Below are positions 13,731 through 64,000 of a stretch of DNA of 64,000 nt, piece by piece. Location of the stretch: positions 2,425,501 to 2,489,500 of the forward strand of contig JAVTVJ010000069.1 in the NCBI GenBank assembly GCA_034509425.1, written 5' to 3'. The translations under genes and the position numbers were made by a program. This DNA is from Eopsaltria australis. Taxonomy: Eukaryota; Chordata; Aves; Passeriformes; Petroicidae. How positions within the stretch are numbered: the first letter of the stretch is position 1; the number at the start of each line of letters is the position of its first letter. The notes beneath the pieces are model-generated. The model worked only from the letters and a program-made list of their open reading frames with translations, ran no database searches and was not told the DNA's origin.

Positions 13731-15700
13731 TCTGACAGATATTTGTTATAATTGCAGGATTCTAGCTTTACAGAAGGCATGTTTTTAAATGCGCAAACTA
13801 TTATTGTGCTGAAACTAAAAATATCAGGCTAGCACCAGCTTTGTAGAGCAGTAATGAAGTGGCATCAAGACTTTTAAATAGCTACAGAAAATAGCTTTTA
13901 AAAGTGCTATTTTTGTGCACACAGACAAAAGAGAGTAAAGCGTATAGGAGAAATACCATTTTCCCTGATAAAGCTTGCAATTAAAAAAAGAACACATTTT
14001 CTGTAATGACATGGAGGTAGCAAAATTGAGAGGACTGAAAGGTTGAAGGGGAAAGGAAAAACATAAACATTTTTGTTCTAGTTTTGATGGCCCAGAGCAG
14101 GACATGGCAGCTTGCACTGTCAGGCTGAGCCATGGTCTTCCTGATGGAGACCAGTGCTTGGTGCCACCACAGCAAAGTGTCAAAACTGCCAAGGCACTGA
14201 TTGTATCTTGGTATAGTGCTGTGAGCAAAGCAGAAAAATCATCCTTTATCCCAGTGTCTTTTCCAAACATTCTTTTAAAATTTGCTGGTTCCCTTGCTTT
14301 TGTGTAGTCTATCATTTAATCAGAGTTGGGTAATGAGTGTTCAGTGGATAGTAATGCTTTTATAACTTTTTTTTTCTTTCCCTTTGGCAAACTACAAATG
14401 ACATAGTAGAAGTAGTGAAGAGTGTTTCCACTTAAGCTGGCCGCCTCAGTTCAAGAGGAGGCAGATGAACACGAGCTAGTGTTGCTGCTGCATCCTACTA
14501 CGTTTCACAACACCCATCTGCCAGCCCGGCATGTGATCCTTCCCCTCATGCCGAGCCACAGAAATGTCCTGGTAGCCTGTCTGCCTGAGGAGGAGGGGGC
14601 CCCAACAGTGCCCACAAGCAGCTACTGGGAACGGGGATTAGCTCCATAAAACAGCAGTTCCTGCCTTTAAGGACCAATCAGTGTGACAGTGCTTTTTAAT
14701 TTTCTGGAAATAAGGATGGGTACTGAATCAGGAGCATTAGCATTAACTGCTAACCTTGTTCATAAACTCCAACGTTATCTGAAACTGCTCTTCAAGTTAT
14801 ACCTTTAGCATGAGGAGAGGGGAGATTAATGAAATATCGTAGCAGATATTGTGAGGTGCTTAATTGCATTCAGATAATGTTGCATAAATACTTATTCTCT
14901 GTGTTTTCAAACTTGTTTTCATTTAATTTAGATGAAGGGTGAATAGAAGCTGCCAATTTGGCCATCTCTACATGGTTCGTTATTTCATAATACCTGTATC
15001 ATATTCCCTCTCAGTCCTTTCCAAACTGAATTATCCTGCTCCCTTTAATCTCTTTGTGAAGGAGGCCACCCATGCATCTAATAAGTGGGGTTTTTTTGCT
15101 TTTCTCTTAAATATTTCTCAAGTACTATTTTAGCTTTGCAGACCATTTAATACCATTTGTCAGCCTCGATACTATGATTTTTCTTTCTACATCTCATGCA
15201 TCCTTAGCATAATGCACACTAATCTTTCTTCCTTATCAGACATTAAAGAGACTATTTCCAGCTTAGGGTGTAATGTGGGAACATGAAAGCACGTGAGAAC
15301 TTTTTGTGTGCTGTGTTCAGTACCTGGGCTAATTTTGTAGCCCAAATATTTCTTTTGAAATTTCTTCTATTTTCAGAGCTTCATTAGAATATTCTCTGAG
15401 AATTTTTCTATTGTATGAGTTATTTAAAAAAAAAAATGGAGAGAGAGGGAGTTTTGATACTGATGTTATCTATAATGATTTACCATGTTGCTTACACTTG
15501 CTGGATTCCTTCTTTTTAATTTTTTTTTTTAGAGACCAACCTTCTTCTATTGACAAATCATGGTAACTATACTTTAAGCAATTTCTGACTTAGCAGATTC
15601 AAGGCAGGTCCTTTTAAATGTTGCTCTTTAATATAAGTGTGGTTTAAAAGCCTTTAGTCCTTTCTTTCCATTGCCTTTTTTTTTTAAATATACACAGGGT

Positions 15701-15720
15701 TGCGTGTGTGTATATATATA
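15701..15720 (+). repeat. TG/TA microsatellite
   Basis: TGCGTGTGTG is followed by five TA units, a short simple repeat in intron 3. Confidence 0.8.
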
Positions 15721-17393
15721 AAAATTTAAATGGTCCAGCAGTATTATCTGGAAATACTTGACCACATGTGGTATGTGGAGTTAGTTATAATAGTTGCACT
15801 CATAGTTGCATGTGATGCTCTACCTGAGACCTATTTTCAGGTGCTTTCTATCTTTTGCTGATGTTGAAACACAGAAATTGAAATCGTCCACCATATCTCT
15901 TACCACCTTATTTTTTTAAATTGAGCATTTCAGAAGCCCAGTAGTGACAGTTCTGTAGGGAGGGATGCTGGCTGGGGCCAGAGGGTGGCTCTGCTGTCAC
16001 TACCAAGTCCAGCCTGTGCAGTGGAGATGACTACTCCGTAAGAGTTGTGACCCAGTTATTCACCACACGCTTTCTTAATTTTGCAGCAAGTCGAGGACTT
16101 TGAGGAAGACAAACCCTTTTGGTTAGGGGAATTGAATGTTGCCATGGCAAACTGAATCCTGCACGTTCTGGTCTCTGGTGCTGTGCTCACTTCCCTAAGC
16201 AGAAGTTGCTATTAGTTGCTAACAGTGTCTTCAGCTTGTCTTGTGATGAGCCTGAGGTCTTTCTTGCAGAAGTGCCATGTTCTCCTTACTACCAAAAGTG
16301 GCTTTGAAGCTGCCCTTTGAACACGCAGACGTGCTGAGCACTATGGAAAATCAAGCCCTTGGTGTCCAAATTGGTCACTCAATTAGTAGTTCCTTTGACA
16401 ATTTTGTCTTTGTTCTCTGCGGTTCAGCATTACATTCTTAAAACCCTGGTAATGCCACCTAAACAGAATTGTATTATAGGGTAAACTTATTATTAGTTTT
16501 GAACATTTGGATATAACTGTAAGTTCCCAGGAGAAGAATTCACTCCAGGGTTTGTATGGGATGTGGTAAATAAGCCAAAGTTATTGTTTTCAGGCGCTGC
16601 CTTTCTGGTGTGTGCAAACAATGACTTCAGCAGCTTCCAGGCTTATTTTTCTGATTCTTCCAGACTATGGTCATGGTTTCATGAGACAGTAAACTGGGTT
16701 TTGGAGGGCCTACAAGATGAAAAACACCATCACCACATGCTGCAATGCATTGAGCCATTGCAGACTGGCTTTGCCTATTCAAATGCCCTCACGAGGTTTT
16801 GGAAAAATAACTGTGTCCTGGCAGACCATGTGCTGAATTGGGTATTCCATGTCCATGCTGCTCTGCCTTAACAAGGAACCAGCATGCTCTGACCTTCTTG
16901 GTGAAAATGGACAAAATGCTGTGTTTGGGCTGTGGAGGGGTGGCAGTGATGCAGAGGAGATGTGCTGGGTGACCTGGAGCTGAGTTCACCTCTCCACCAC
17001 AGTCTCCATTCAGACAATGCAGCGTTATCCAATTACACCTTTCAAAAATAACTGCTTCCTCAGGGATTTATTAGGGGCTTCTTAGGTTTTAATTTTCCTT
17101 GTAAAGCCATGCTAGCTGGGACCCTTGTTGGGGATGCTGGTTTTTTTTTTAACCACCCAAAAAATGATGCCAAACTGAAGGTACTTTGAAGAGCCTTTTT
17201 GCCATGGTCAGTTGTTGGCAGCTGGTGTGGCTGTGAGAGGAACAGCACCTCTGCCAAGGTAATGTCATGCCTCAAAGTCACAAAATGCCAGGTCAGCTTC
17301 TGCTGCACTGCAAATTCTAGTACACCAAGGCCTGGTGGGCCATCAGACTAGTTAGGCTCAATTAATATAATTAACAGAAAATAGCTTTATGGC

Positions 17394-17411
17394 TTTTTTT
17401 TTTTTTTTTTT
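17394..17411 (+). repeat. Poly(T) run, 18 nt
   Basis: This is an uninterrupted T18 followed by GTGG in intron 3. No other feature was seen. Confidence 0.9.
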
Positions 17412-20400
17412 GTGGACTTATGTATATCAAGAAAGTACTTGAAATATGCAGATGGAATTAGTGGTTCAGCCAAGCTTAGTATCTGTGATATCAGCACTGT
17501 TCTTTCCCCACCCACATTTTCCTTTCCTTACCTGGCTCTTCTGTTTTCCTTCACCTCTGCCTCTCCTCTGTTAAATCAAAATAGCTTGTTTGTTTGTTAA
17601 ATCACATTGTACTCTCACGATCTTTGCAGCCAAAAATTTCTATGTGTTTTTTTACCGAATGACCCTAATACTTCTGTCTCTTTTAGCCTCTGCTATTTAC
17701 GATTTCAGTTGTCTTGTCTAATTTTAATTCCTTGTCAACATGACCCAGGAGTCATGGAAACAAGGGGGTGGTGGTGGTCTAATGGATTTGGTCCACATGA
17801 GTGGAGAAAATAACCTCAGGTTCTGCAGCATCACTGAAGTTCCTCTTGCTAAGTGCATGTGTGAGAGAGAAACAATATGGATAACTGTGCTTACAGACCA
17901 GATGTCTTGAGACTAATTTGCTTACAGTGTACGGCAGAAGTCCTACAGCACTATAGGATGATGTGTAGCAAATAGTCTGCTCTGAAAGTGCAGGAAACAA
18001 CTGCTCTGATTTGTTCAAAAGTGCTACTTCTAAAGCCGTGAAATCTGTTTGAGAACTGCGGTGTTTAAACGTGTGCATCAAGCTCTTGGTTTCACTGAAG
18101 AGTAATGTTTCCTTCTTTCTATTTTCTGTGTAAAGCAGCCTCGATTTGTGGGGCTTGGTGTAGGGTAATGCTGTTTATAATGAAGTCAGAATTGGCTTTT
18201 AGAGCCTGATGAATGAAAGTCCACAGTATAAGACTGCAGCTTTTTGTGAGAAAGACATCTGTGCTATAACAAGAGCAGGAGACCCCATTTAGACAACTGC
18301 TAGAAGGAGAGCTCAAGAAAAGGAAAGACCTTTTTTTTTCTAGCTCAGATTAAATATTTGTACAAATAAACTTTTCAGCTGCTCATCAGAATTGCTGCTG
18401 CACCACCAACTTGGCTTTGAATTTTGTTCTGATTGCCCAACAAGGCTGTACACGAAGAGCGTTACGGAAGAGCAGCTCAAACAAAACATGTTTGTTTTGC
18501 AGCAGAACTAGAGGCTCTGGGCTAGAGAGAAAATTTTGGGGAGAGGGAAAAGATAGTGAGAGACGTATGAAAAGAGAGAGATGTGAATAGAAACTGACTG
18601 TTGCAGTAAATACATGTGAAGCAAGAAACACATACAGGAGTTGAGTTCTGTGTTTTGAAAGTGAGTGACAGTAGAGGATCTGGCTTTGAATATGACTGCA
18701 ATGTCTTCTCCCAACTGGATCAGCTGGTTCAGTTAAAAGTGTTCTCACCCATGAAGCTTGTTCCTTGTACATACACATATACCCTGACTGCTGCTGAAAC
18801 TTTTGTACTAGTGCATTTTAAGCACAATCTAGTTTACAGGCTACCTCTGCTGTGTTGATCGCACTTAAGCTCCTGCTGCACGAAACTGATGGTGATGAAA
18901 AATCAAGTTTTTCCTGAAGACAGTGCTGTATAGAGCAAGTGTCTTTGACCAAAGAGGATTGTTTCTCATTTTGGTTAAAGCAAGCTCTAGTCCTTTGAGG
19001 AAACTTCTCATAAATCTGTTCAGTAAAGCAATTCTTCTAAGAACATGGGAACTCAAATCACTTGGATTAAAGCCCAGATGGACACTGTCTCTGACTGAAA
19101 TGGCTCAGAAGAGGATTAAGGAGAGCATAAGTGGAGAACTCCTGCTAAAGAGGGGTGTGATGCTGAATATGCTCTTCTGGGCTCCTCCTCAGCATTAACA
19201 GAAAAGCAGCCTTTGGGTTCTTAGGCTTCTGGGAGCAGATGCAATGGATAGTGTGTTGAGAAGTTTCTGATGGCTGATCAGAAACATGTTGAAAGTAGTT
19301 TTTAGAGAAAATTTATCTTTTAAAAGTTGTATGGATTCAGCTTTAAAGCATTTATTTTCTGAGTGAGGATGGTGACTTTAAAATGTGGCTCTCAATATAA
19401 AGGTATGTTTAGCCCAGAACATAAATTTAATTTAGAAATACCTCACAAAATATTGATTAATAATTATCAAGCAAACTGTTATGGTACCTCTGGCTTTCTA
19501 GCATTGCTCTTTGCCTGTAGGAATAAGGATGAAAATGAAATGCTGTTTTGAAGTGGTGTAACTTTAGGGCAGTGGCCATGAGCTGGTGGTCTGCACAGTT
19601 CAAACATAATAACAATTATACATGTTGGCTCATATTGTGGCATGGTCTGATGTGTAGAACAGCGCAGGTGTTGGCATACTCTAGGGGACAAAGGAATTGC
19701 TTTATCAGACTAACCAACTCTTTAGTATCCTATTTCAACTAAACACCTCAGAAAGGACCTCTAAGCTGGGAAGAGCTTTGCTTTTCTTGTTTTAAGCCCC
19801 CCACTCCACCTGAGATTCTGTTCACTCATTGGTTTCAGTCGATCCCTTAAGCAACCTGTGGAAGAAGGTTTTCCTCTAATCTTGTGCTGTGGCTCTCCTG
19901 GCTTGTGTGAGGCACAGCTGCAGACCTGCAAGACCTCACAACTCTCCCACTCATCTGTGCCAGTGTTTTAACTGTCTTAAAAGGATCTTCCACAGACTTT
20001 TAATTTATTTTAATCCCCTGGAGCATCTCTGCTTCAGTAATATTTAACAAATTTCAGAGCAAACATTCAGTTAGTTTCCAATTGTCAGATCTGAGGAGTG
20101 GCAGAAAAATTATTTTTTAGGGGATTGAAAAGGCAAACTCTCAGACTAGGCTAATCTCTACTTGTAGAATGAGAGGACAATTAACAACTTGTCTATGAAA
20201 ACAAAACAGTTGCCAAGAAAACTTACTAGAGTTTCTGAGAAAAGGATGGGGAAATTCTGCAGTTAGAAGCAGTAATGCATTGCTCAGACTTGGCGAGCAC
20301 TGCATTGCCTTTTAAACACCTGGTTTGAAATGTTACCTTTGAAATAACTATGTGCAGTTAAAATTTTAGTAGGTGGTAAAGAGTGGAAATTGTACTGATA

Positions 20401-21726
20401 TAAGTTGTCTTTAGGTTTGGGCACATAAACTGCAGTTTATCTTAGAAGTGTGTTTTGCATTGTAGTAGAAGTATGTGGCACATACAATTTAGGAATTGTA
20501 ACCTCATGAGGGTGTACACTGGAATTTACATTTTCGGGGACTGGGGTTTTGTGCACACTCGATTGTTGGTTATAACAAAAGGAAGTGTACTGGAATGGGA
20601 AGCTGCACAGATGCTTTTTTATGCCTACTGCTTTCCTTCTATCTTTGCTTCCTTGTTTCCTTCCTTTCCCAAAGGGGTTTCCTCCCTTTCTTACTGACAT
20701 TTTCCCTTAAGAGACTAGATGAAGAAATGTCACTTTGGTTACAGAAGAGGATTCAAGTTTACTTTTTCACTTCTTGGTGTAAATTGTGAGCTTTTCCAGC
20801 ATCAGTTTAGTTTCTGAGACAAAACGTTAGGATTCAATACACCACAATGGTGCACTTGTCTGTGCTAGTTACTGCCACAGTCACCATTTTCTGCAACATT
20901 ATTTCTCACCAGGAAGAAAATAAACTCTGTACCATGTGAATTTGAGAAGTGGTACAACTGTGGGCGTGTTAATGCTTTCACTGGAGTACTCTGACACTTT
21001 GATTTTTCCCCAAAAGTTTGTGTTCTTCCCCCTTCTTCATCCTTCATTTGACTAGAATAAAACTACTTAATTTTGATTTCTTATGTCCCTTGGCATATAT
21101 GTTTACCTGTTTCTTCCCAGCTTTCTCCTGAAGGAAAAATTAATAGTGACTTTCAGATAATGGTGAAGATACTGTTGTGAGTGGCTTCTATGGAATGGGG
21201 ATCTTTGACAAATCTGTCAAAATAATTGTGAAACAGCTCTTCATGTGCTGGTTATTCTTGTTACTTTCTTTATGCAGGCAATTCCCCACTAAGGAAGAGA
21301 ACATTTTTATGTACAACCTAAGTGTGTTGGGAGGAAAAAACCCCAACAGCTCCAAACAGGAACAAAGTTAGATATATATTCTCGAAAAACATAGAGAAAG
21401 TTTTATTTTGGGTTTGCTGTCCTCTAATTCTTTCTGCCTCTGCTTTAGCCCACCCTGAGAACAGGTGACTTGGTTTATTTTCAAAGTTGTAACGTACTGT
21501 GCAGTGTGACTTCTTGGACTTATACTTTGTATTTTCACATTAACGAAATTTTAAATGCAGATTTTGTGATATGAGAGAGAAAACAAGCAATGTATGGTGT
21601 TCTTCCTGGAATAATCATTTCTTCTTTGTTGGAATGGCAGTCTTAAATGATCTAGTTTTAGAGGCTTTTTTGTTTTGTTAATCTGCTTTGAAGTTTAAAT
21701 CTGCAAATTTTTTTTACCTCTTATAG

Positions 21727-62028
<40,302 letters not shown>

Positions 62029-62369
62029 AGGTTTAGGAAATGGCCCATCAGAGACAGATGCCAGACCAAAGACAGACTGTGCGACAAAGAGACGGGTGGT
62101 GAGCACCTGTTGAAGATTTATGCAGAAGATCCACCAAGCCAATCACCTGTTCGAGGACCAGGCAACCGTTGAACGCTGTCTCTGAGAATGTATTCTTTAG
62201 GCTCTCTCAAACTTTTGAAACCCAGCTTTAAAATAAGGACCCCTTCACTTCCCTTTTGTTCTATTCTCACAATTTAACATAAACTCGTTAGTCTTTTTTA
62301 TTGTTCTTATTATTCCCCAACAACTTTAGAACTTGGTTTAATGAAGCTTTCTCTTCTGAGTTCACTGGT

Positions 62370-62416
62370 TAAAAAAAAAAAGAAAAGAAAAAAAACCAAC
62401 AAAAAAAAAAGAAAAG
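62370..62416 (+). repeat. A-rich stretch in 3'UTR
   Basis: Runs of A are broken by single G and C bases over 47 nt. In the mRNA this could bind poly(A)-binding protein. In cDNA work it is a likely oligo-dT mispriming point that could create a false 3' end. Confidence 0.7.
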
Positions 62417-62659
62417 GCATTGCTCTTATAGGTCCAGTTGTAAAAGAAGAAACACATTTGGAGGGTGGGATTGTGGGTGGGCGAGGGTTAGAGCAAGGGT
62501 ATTGACAAGAGTTTAAGTGTTAGTCCCAATGTTGAAACAAGTGGCATTTTTTAAAAAGAATTTGGTTGCATTTTTACATAACACTGCCATGAATAACCTA
62601 AGGGAAGTGTTGAATGGTGTTGGCCAGGGCATAAAAAGATAAATATGCATTTTACTAAA

Positions 62660-62667
62660 CTACCTCA
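62660..62667 (+). promoter_or_regulatory. let-7 target site (8mer CTACCTCA)
   Basis: CTACCTCA is the full 8mer complement of the let-7/miR-98 seed with the A1 base, in the 3'UTR of a gene family known as let-7 targets. A second match follows 10 nt downstream. The match is exact; repression in this species is inferred. Confidence 0.6.
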
Positions 62668-62676
62668 GGCATTTAG

Positions 62677-62683
62677 TACCTCA
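62677..62683 (+). promoter_or_regulatory. let-7 target site (7mer-A1 TACCTCA)
   Basis: TACCTCA matches let-7 seed positions 2-7 plus A1. Its start is 17 nt after the start of the upstream 8mer, within the spacing range at which neighbouring miRNA sites act cooperatively. Confidence 0.5.
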
Positions 62684-62773
62684 ATGAGAAATTGTTCCTT
62701 TTTTGCTTTTTTTTGGTATTTTGTATACTTTATAAAGCTAATAGTTCTTGAGCATTTTATTTTTTTAAAAAAA

Positions 62774-62779
62774 ATTAAA
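62774..62779 (+). terminator. Possible proximal poly(A) signal ATTAAA
   Basis: An ATTAAA variant signal lies in an AT-rich part of the 3'UTR. No clear GT-rich downstream element follows, so it is only a weak candidate for a shorter UTR form. A transcript ending here would keep the two let-7 sites at 62660 and 62677. Confidence 0.25.
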
Positions 62780-63668
62780 ATTTGATCAGCCACCAGCCAG
62801 GAGTACTACAGACTTATCGGGGAAAAATATAGTAGAGCACTTCTAGCTGCTGGCTGATGGGAGTAAGGTGGGTAAAAAAAACACAGCCTCAGATTTCCTG
62901 AGGGCTTCAACACCATCATTTGTTTAAAAAAAAAATTCAGTGAATGTTCAAAAGATAGTGAATGATGCCAACATTCTGATAGCAGCAATGCCGTTTAGTT
63001 TTCTTTTAAGATGGGATGAAAAAGTTTGTGACGGTACTTTTTTGGGAACAGGACAAGGAAGTGATGGCAAGAGGCTGGGGTTGGGGGAAAAATTTAGAAG
63101 GCTGCAAGAGGCTGAATTTTTTTTTTGTGCTACTTGATTGAATGCATGAACCCTTTGTGCCTTTGACCATCACTACCTAATAATGCTACATTTAACCATT
63201 TGCAGCCCATTTGGACTTTGCCATTTTGTTCAAAGAGCAAGCTTCATCTTCAGTTTGATAGAACACTTGATCTGCTGGAGCATTTTTGAGGCCAGGAGGG
63301 TCTCTGCTGTCTGCAGATCACATCATACTGCTTTCAGTTACCACGATGGGGGAAGGTCAAACAGTGTTTGATCACATTGAAAGATAATGAAAGGCTAAGT
63401 TTACATATCCAGCCGCTGTTATGGGCCACACTAAGCCACTTTGAAGGTTTTGAAAACGATTACAAGAAAAAAAACAAACAAAACAACAACCTCTCTAGCC
63501 TGGCTTATAATAGATGCAGCAGGATTTATGCACGTTCTGCAACCAACCATTAGAGGAGAACAAAAAAATATCAAAAGGCAGGGATAACAGGAAAGTTACC
63601 AAATTTTTTAATTTCCAAATGTAATTTGAATGATGATTGTGGTAATAGTGACACATTCAAGTTTCTAC

Positions 63669-63674
63669 AATAAA
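63669..63674 (+). terminator. Poly(A) signal AATAAA
   Basis: This canonical AATAAA is followed within 30 nt by a CA- and A-rich stretch suitable for cleavage (about 63684-63704). About 60 nt further on lies a long GT-rich tract (63732-63775), the usual kind of downstream element. The hexamer and the GT tract are seen directly; use as the main 3' end is inferred. Confidence 0.7.
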
Positions 63675-63681
63675 CTTCAGT

Positions 63682-63689
63682 CTACCTCA
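63682..63689 (+). promoter_or_regulatory. let-7 8mer at the predicted cleavage site
   Basis: A second full CTACCTCA lies only 8 nt after the AATAAA hexamer, in the zone where cleavage is expected. Depending on the cleavage position it may be the very end of the mRNA or be lost. Its functional status is uncertain. Confidence 0.35.
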
Positions 63690-63731
63690 GTTTAAGAAAA
63701 AAAAATGTGGCAACACATGGTGCATAAAGAC

Positions 63732-63775
63732 TGCTGTGTGTGTGTGTGTGCGCGTGCGCGCCTGTGTGTGTGTGG
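63732..63775 (+). repeat. (TG)n / CG alternating tract
   Basis: TG repeats run into CGCGTGCGCGC and then more TG repeats. Positions 63735-63761 are strictly alternating pyrimidine-purine. It probably serves as the GU-rich downstream element for the AATAAA at 63669 and is prone to length polymorphism. Confidence 0.85.
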
Positions 63776-64000
63776 TCGACAGAGCCATGCTATTACCTCT
63801 GAACCTTTTTTTGTGATGTTTTTTTGTGCATGAGATGATCAGAATCACCATGCTGCACTGATTTGAGGGGCACAGCGAGCAAAAACATTTGTTTCATCAT
63901 TTTGTTATCTACCTCTTAGGTTCATGTTGAAATAGAGGCATTACTACATAGACTAGATAATTTTCCCAAAGATCATTGTTGTACAGATTAGATAATTTTG
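63776..64000. other. 3' flank or extended UTR
   Basis: No gene or canonical AATAAA is seen here. A let-7 6mer (63794-63799) and a 7mer CTACCTC (63909-63915) are present, which would matter if transcription continues to a distal signal. A direct repeat TAGATAATTTT occurs at 63954-63964 and 63989-63999. Confidence 0.5.

Larger units (their letters stand above)
1..21726 (+). other. IGF2BP3: IGF2BP3 intron 3, 3' part
   Basis: This is intronic sequence up to the acceptor of exon 4. I searched by eye for exon 3 (about 49 nt, ending in a QWE-coding sequence before a donor) and did not find it, so the intron probably extends left of the window. It contains poly(T) runs at 393-418, 13700-13728 and 17394-17411, a TG/TA microsatellite at 15701-15720 and a G-rich patch at 1511-1576. 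Open frames of up to 183 codons near 1.6-3.4 kb and 10.1 kb show no recognisable protein. No tRNA, rRNA or intact transposon was recognised. Confidence 0.8.
62029..63700 (+). other. IGF2BP3: IGF2BP3 3'UTR (main form)
   Basis: This is untranslated sequence after the TAA, ending near 63.7 kb by the position of the AATAAA at 63669. The first 250 nt contain words I recognise from the human IGF2BP3 3'UTR, such as ccaaagacaga, gaggaccaggcaac and cccagctttaaaa, so orthology extends past the stop. The UTR contains an A-rich stretch at 62370-62416, two adjacent let-7 seed matches at 62660-62683 and an ATTAAA at 62774-62779. The exact 3' end is inferred from the signal and not observed. Confidence 0.75.

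Overview
The window is vertebrate nuclear DNA, most likely from a bird. It carries the 3' two thirds of one multi-exon gene on the + strand, the RNA-binding protein gene IGF2BP3 (IMP3 / VICKZ3 / Vg1RBP family). Twelve coding exons are joined by eleven complete introns, all with GT..AG ends. Spliced together they give 1470 nt of uninterrupted frame, which is 489 residues plus a TAA stop. Human IGF2BP3 has 95 residues before the first exon seen here. If the same holds in this species the full protein is about 584 residues. The paralogue call rests on KH-domain and linker sequence that fits IGF2BP3 better than IGF2BP1 or IGF2BP2. The bird assignment rests on a degraded CR1 retroelement, low visible repeat load, compact introns and an alanine-rich KH2-KH3 linker that I recall from avian IGF2BP3. 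A non-avian reptile is not excluded.

Layout. Positions 1-21726 are the 3' part of a long intron (human-type intron 3); exons 1-3, which encode RRM1 and the start of RRM2, must lie upstream of the window. Exons 4 and 5 (21727-21955) are tiny and separated by a 113-nt intron. An 8.2-kb intron leads to exon 6 (30118-30402). Exons 7, 8, 9 and 10 follow between 32575 and 37875. A 14.7-kb intron leads to exon 11 (52618-52737). Exons 12-15 lie between 56725 and 62028. The 3'UTR runs from 62029 to about 63.7 kb, where a canonical AATAAA is followed by a GT-rich tract. The last 300 bases are downstream flank or a longer alternative UTR.

How the parts work together. The exons build the C-terminal half of RRM2, a Gln/Gly/Arg/Pro-rich linker, the KH1-KH2 pair, a Pro/Ser/Ala linker, and the KH3-KH4 pair. 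Each KH domain has an intact G-x-x-G RNA-binding loop (GKEG, GKEG, GKQG, GKGG). The protein binds target mRNAs in the cytoplasm and controls their stability, localisation and translation. The 3'UTR carries a close pair of let-7 seed matches and a third at the predicted cleavage site, in line with let-7 repression of this family.

No second gene, RNA gene, CRISPR array or bacterial-type system was found. The long open frames elsewhere on both strands look like chance frames in introns. The observations most worth checking are an in-frame alternative acceptor that would add 28 residues to KH3, a duplicated branch-point region in the 113-nt intron, the let-7 sites around the poly(A) signal, and a strong CTCF-like motif in intron 5. 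I saw no convincing undescribed biological system.
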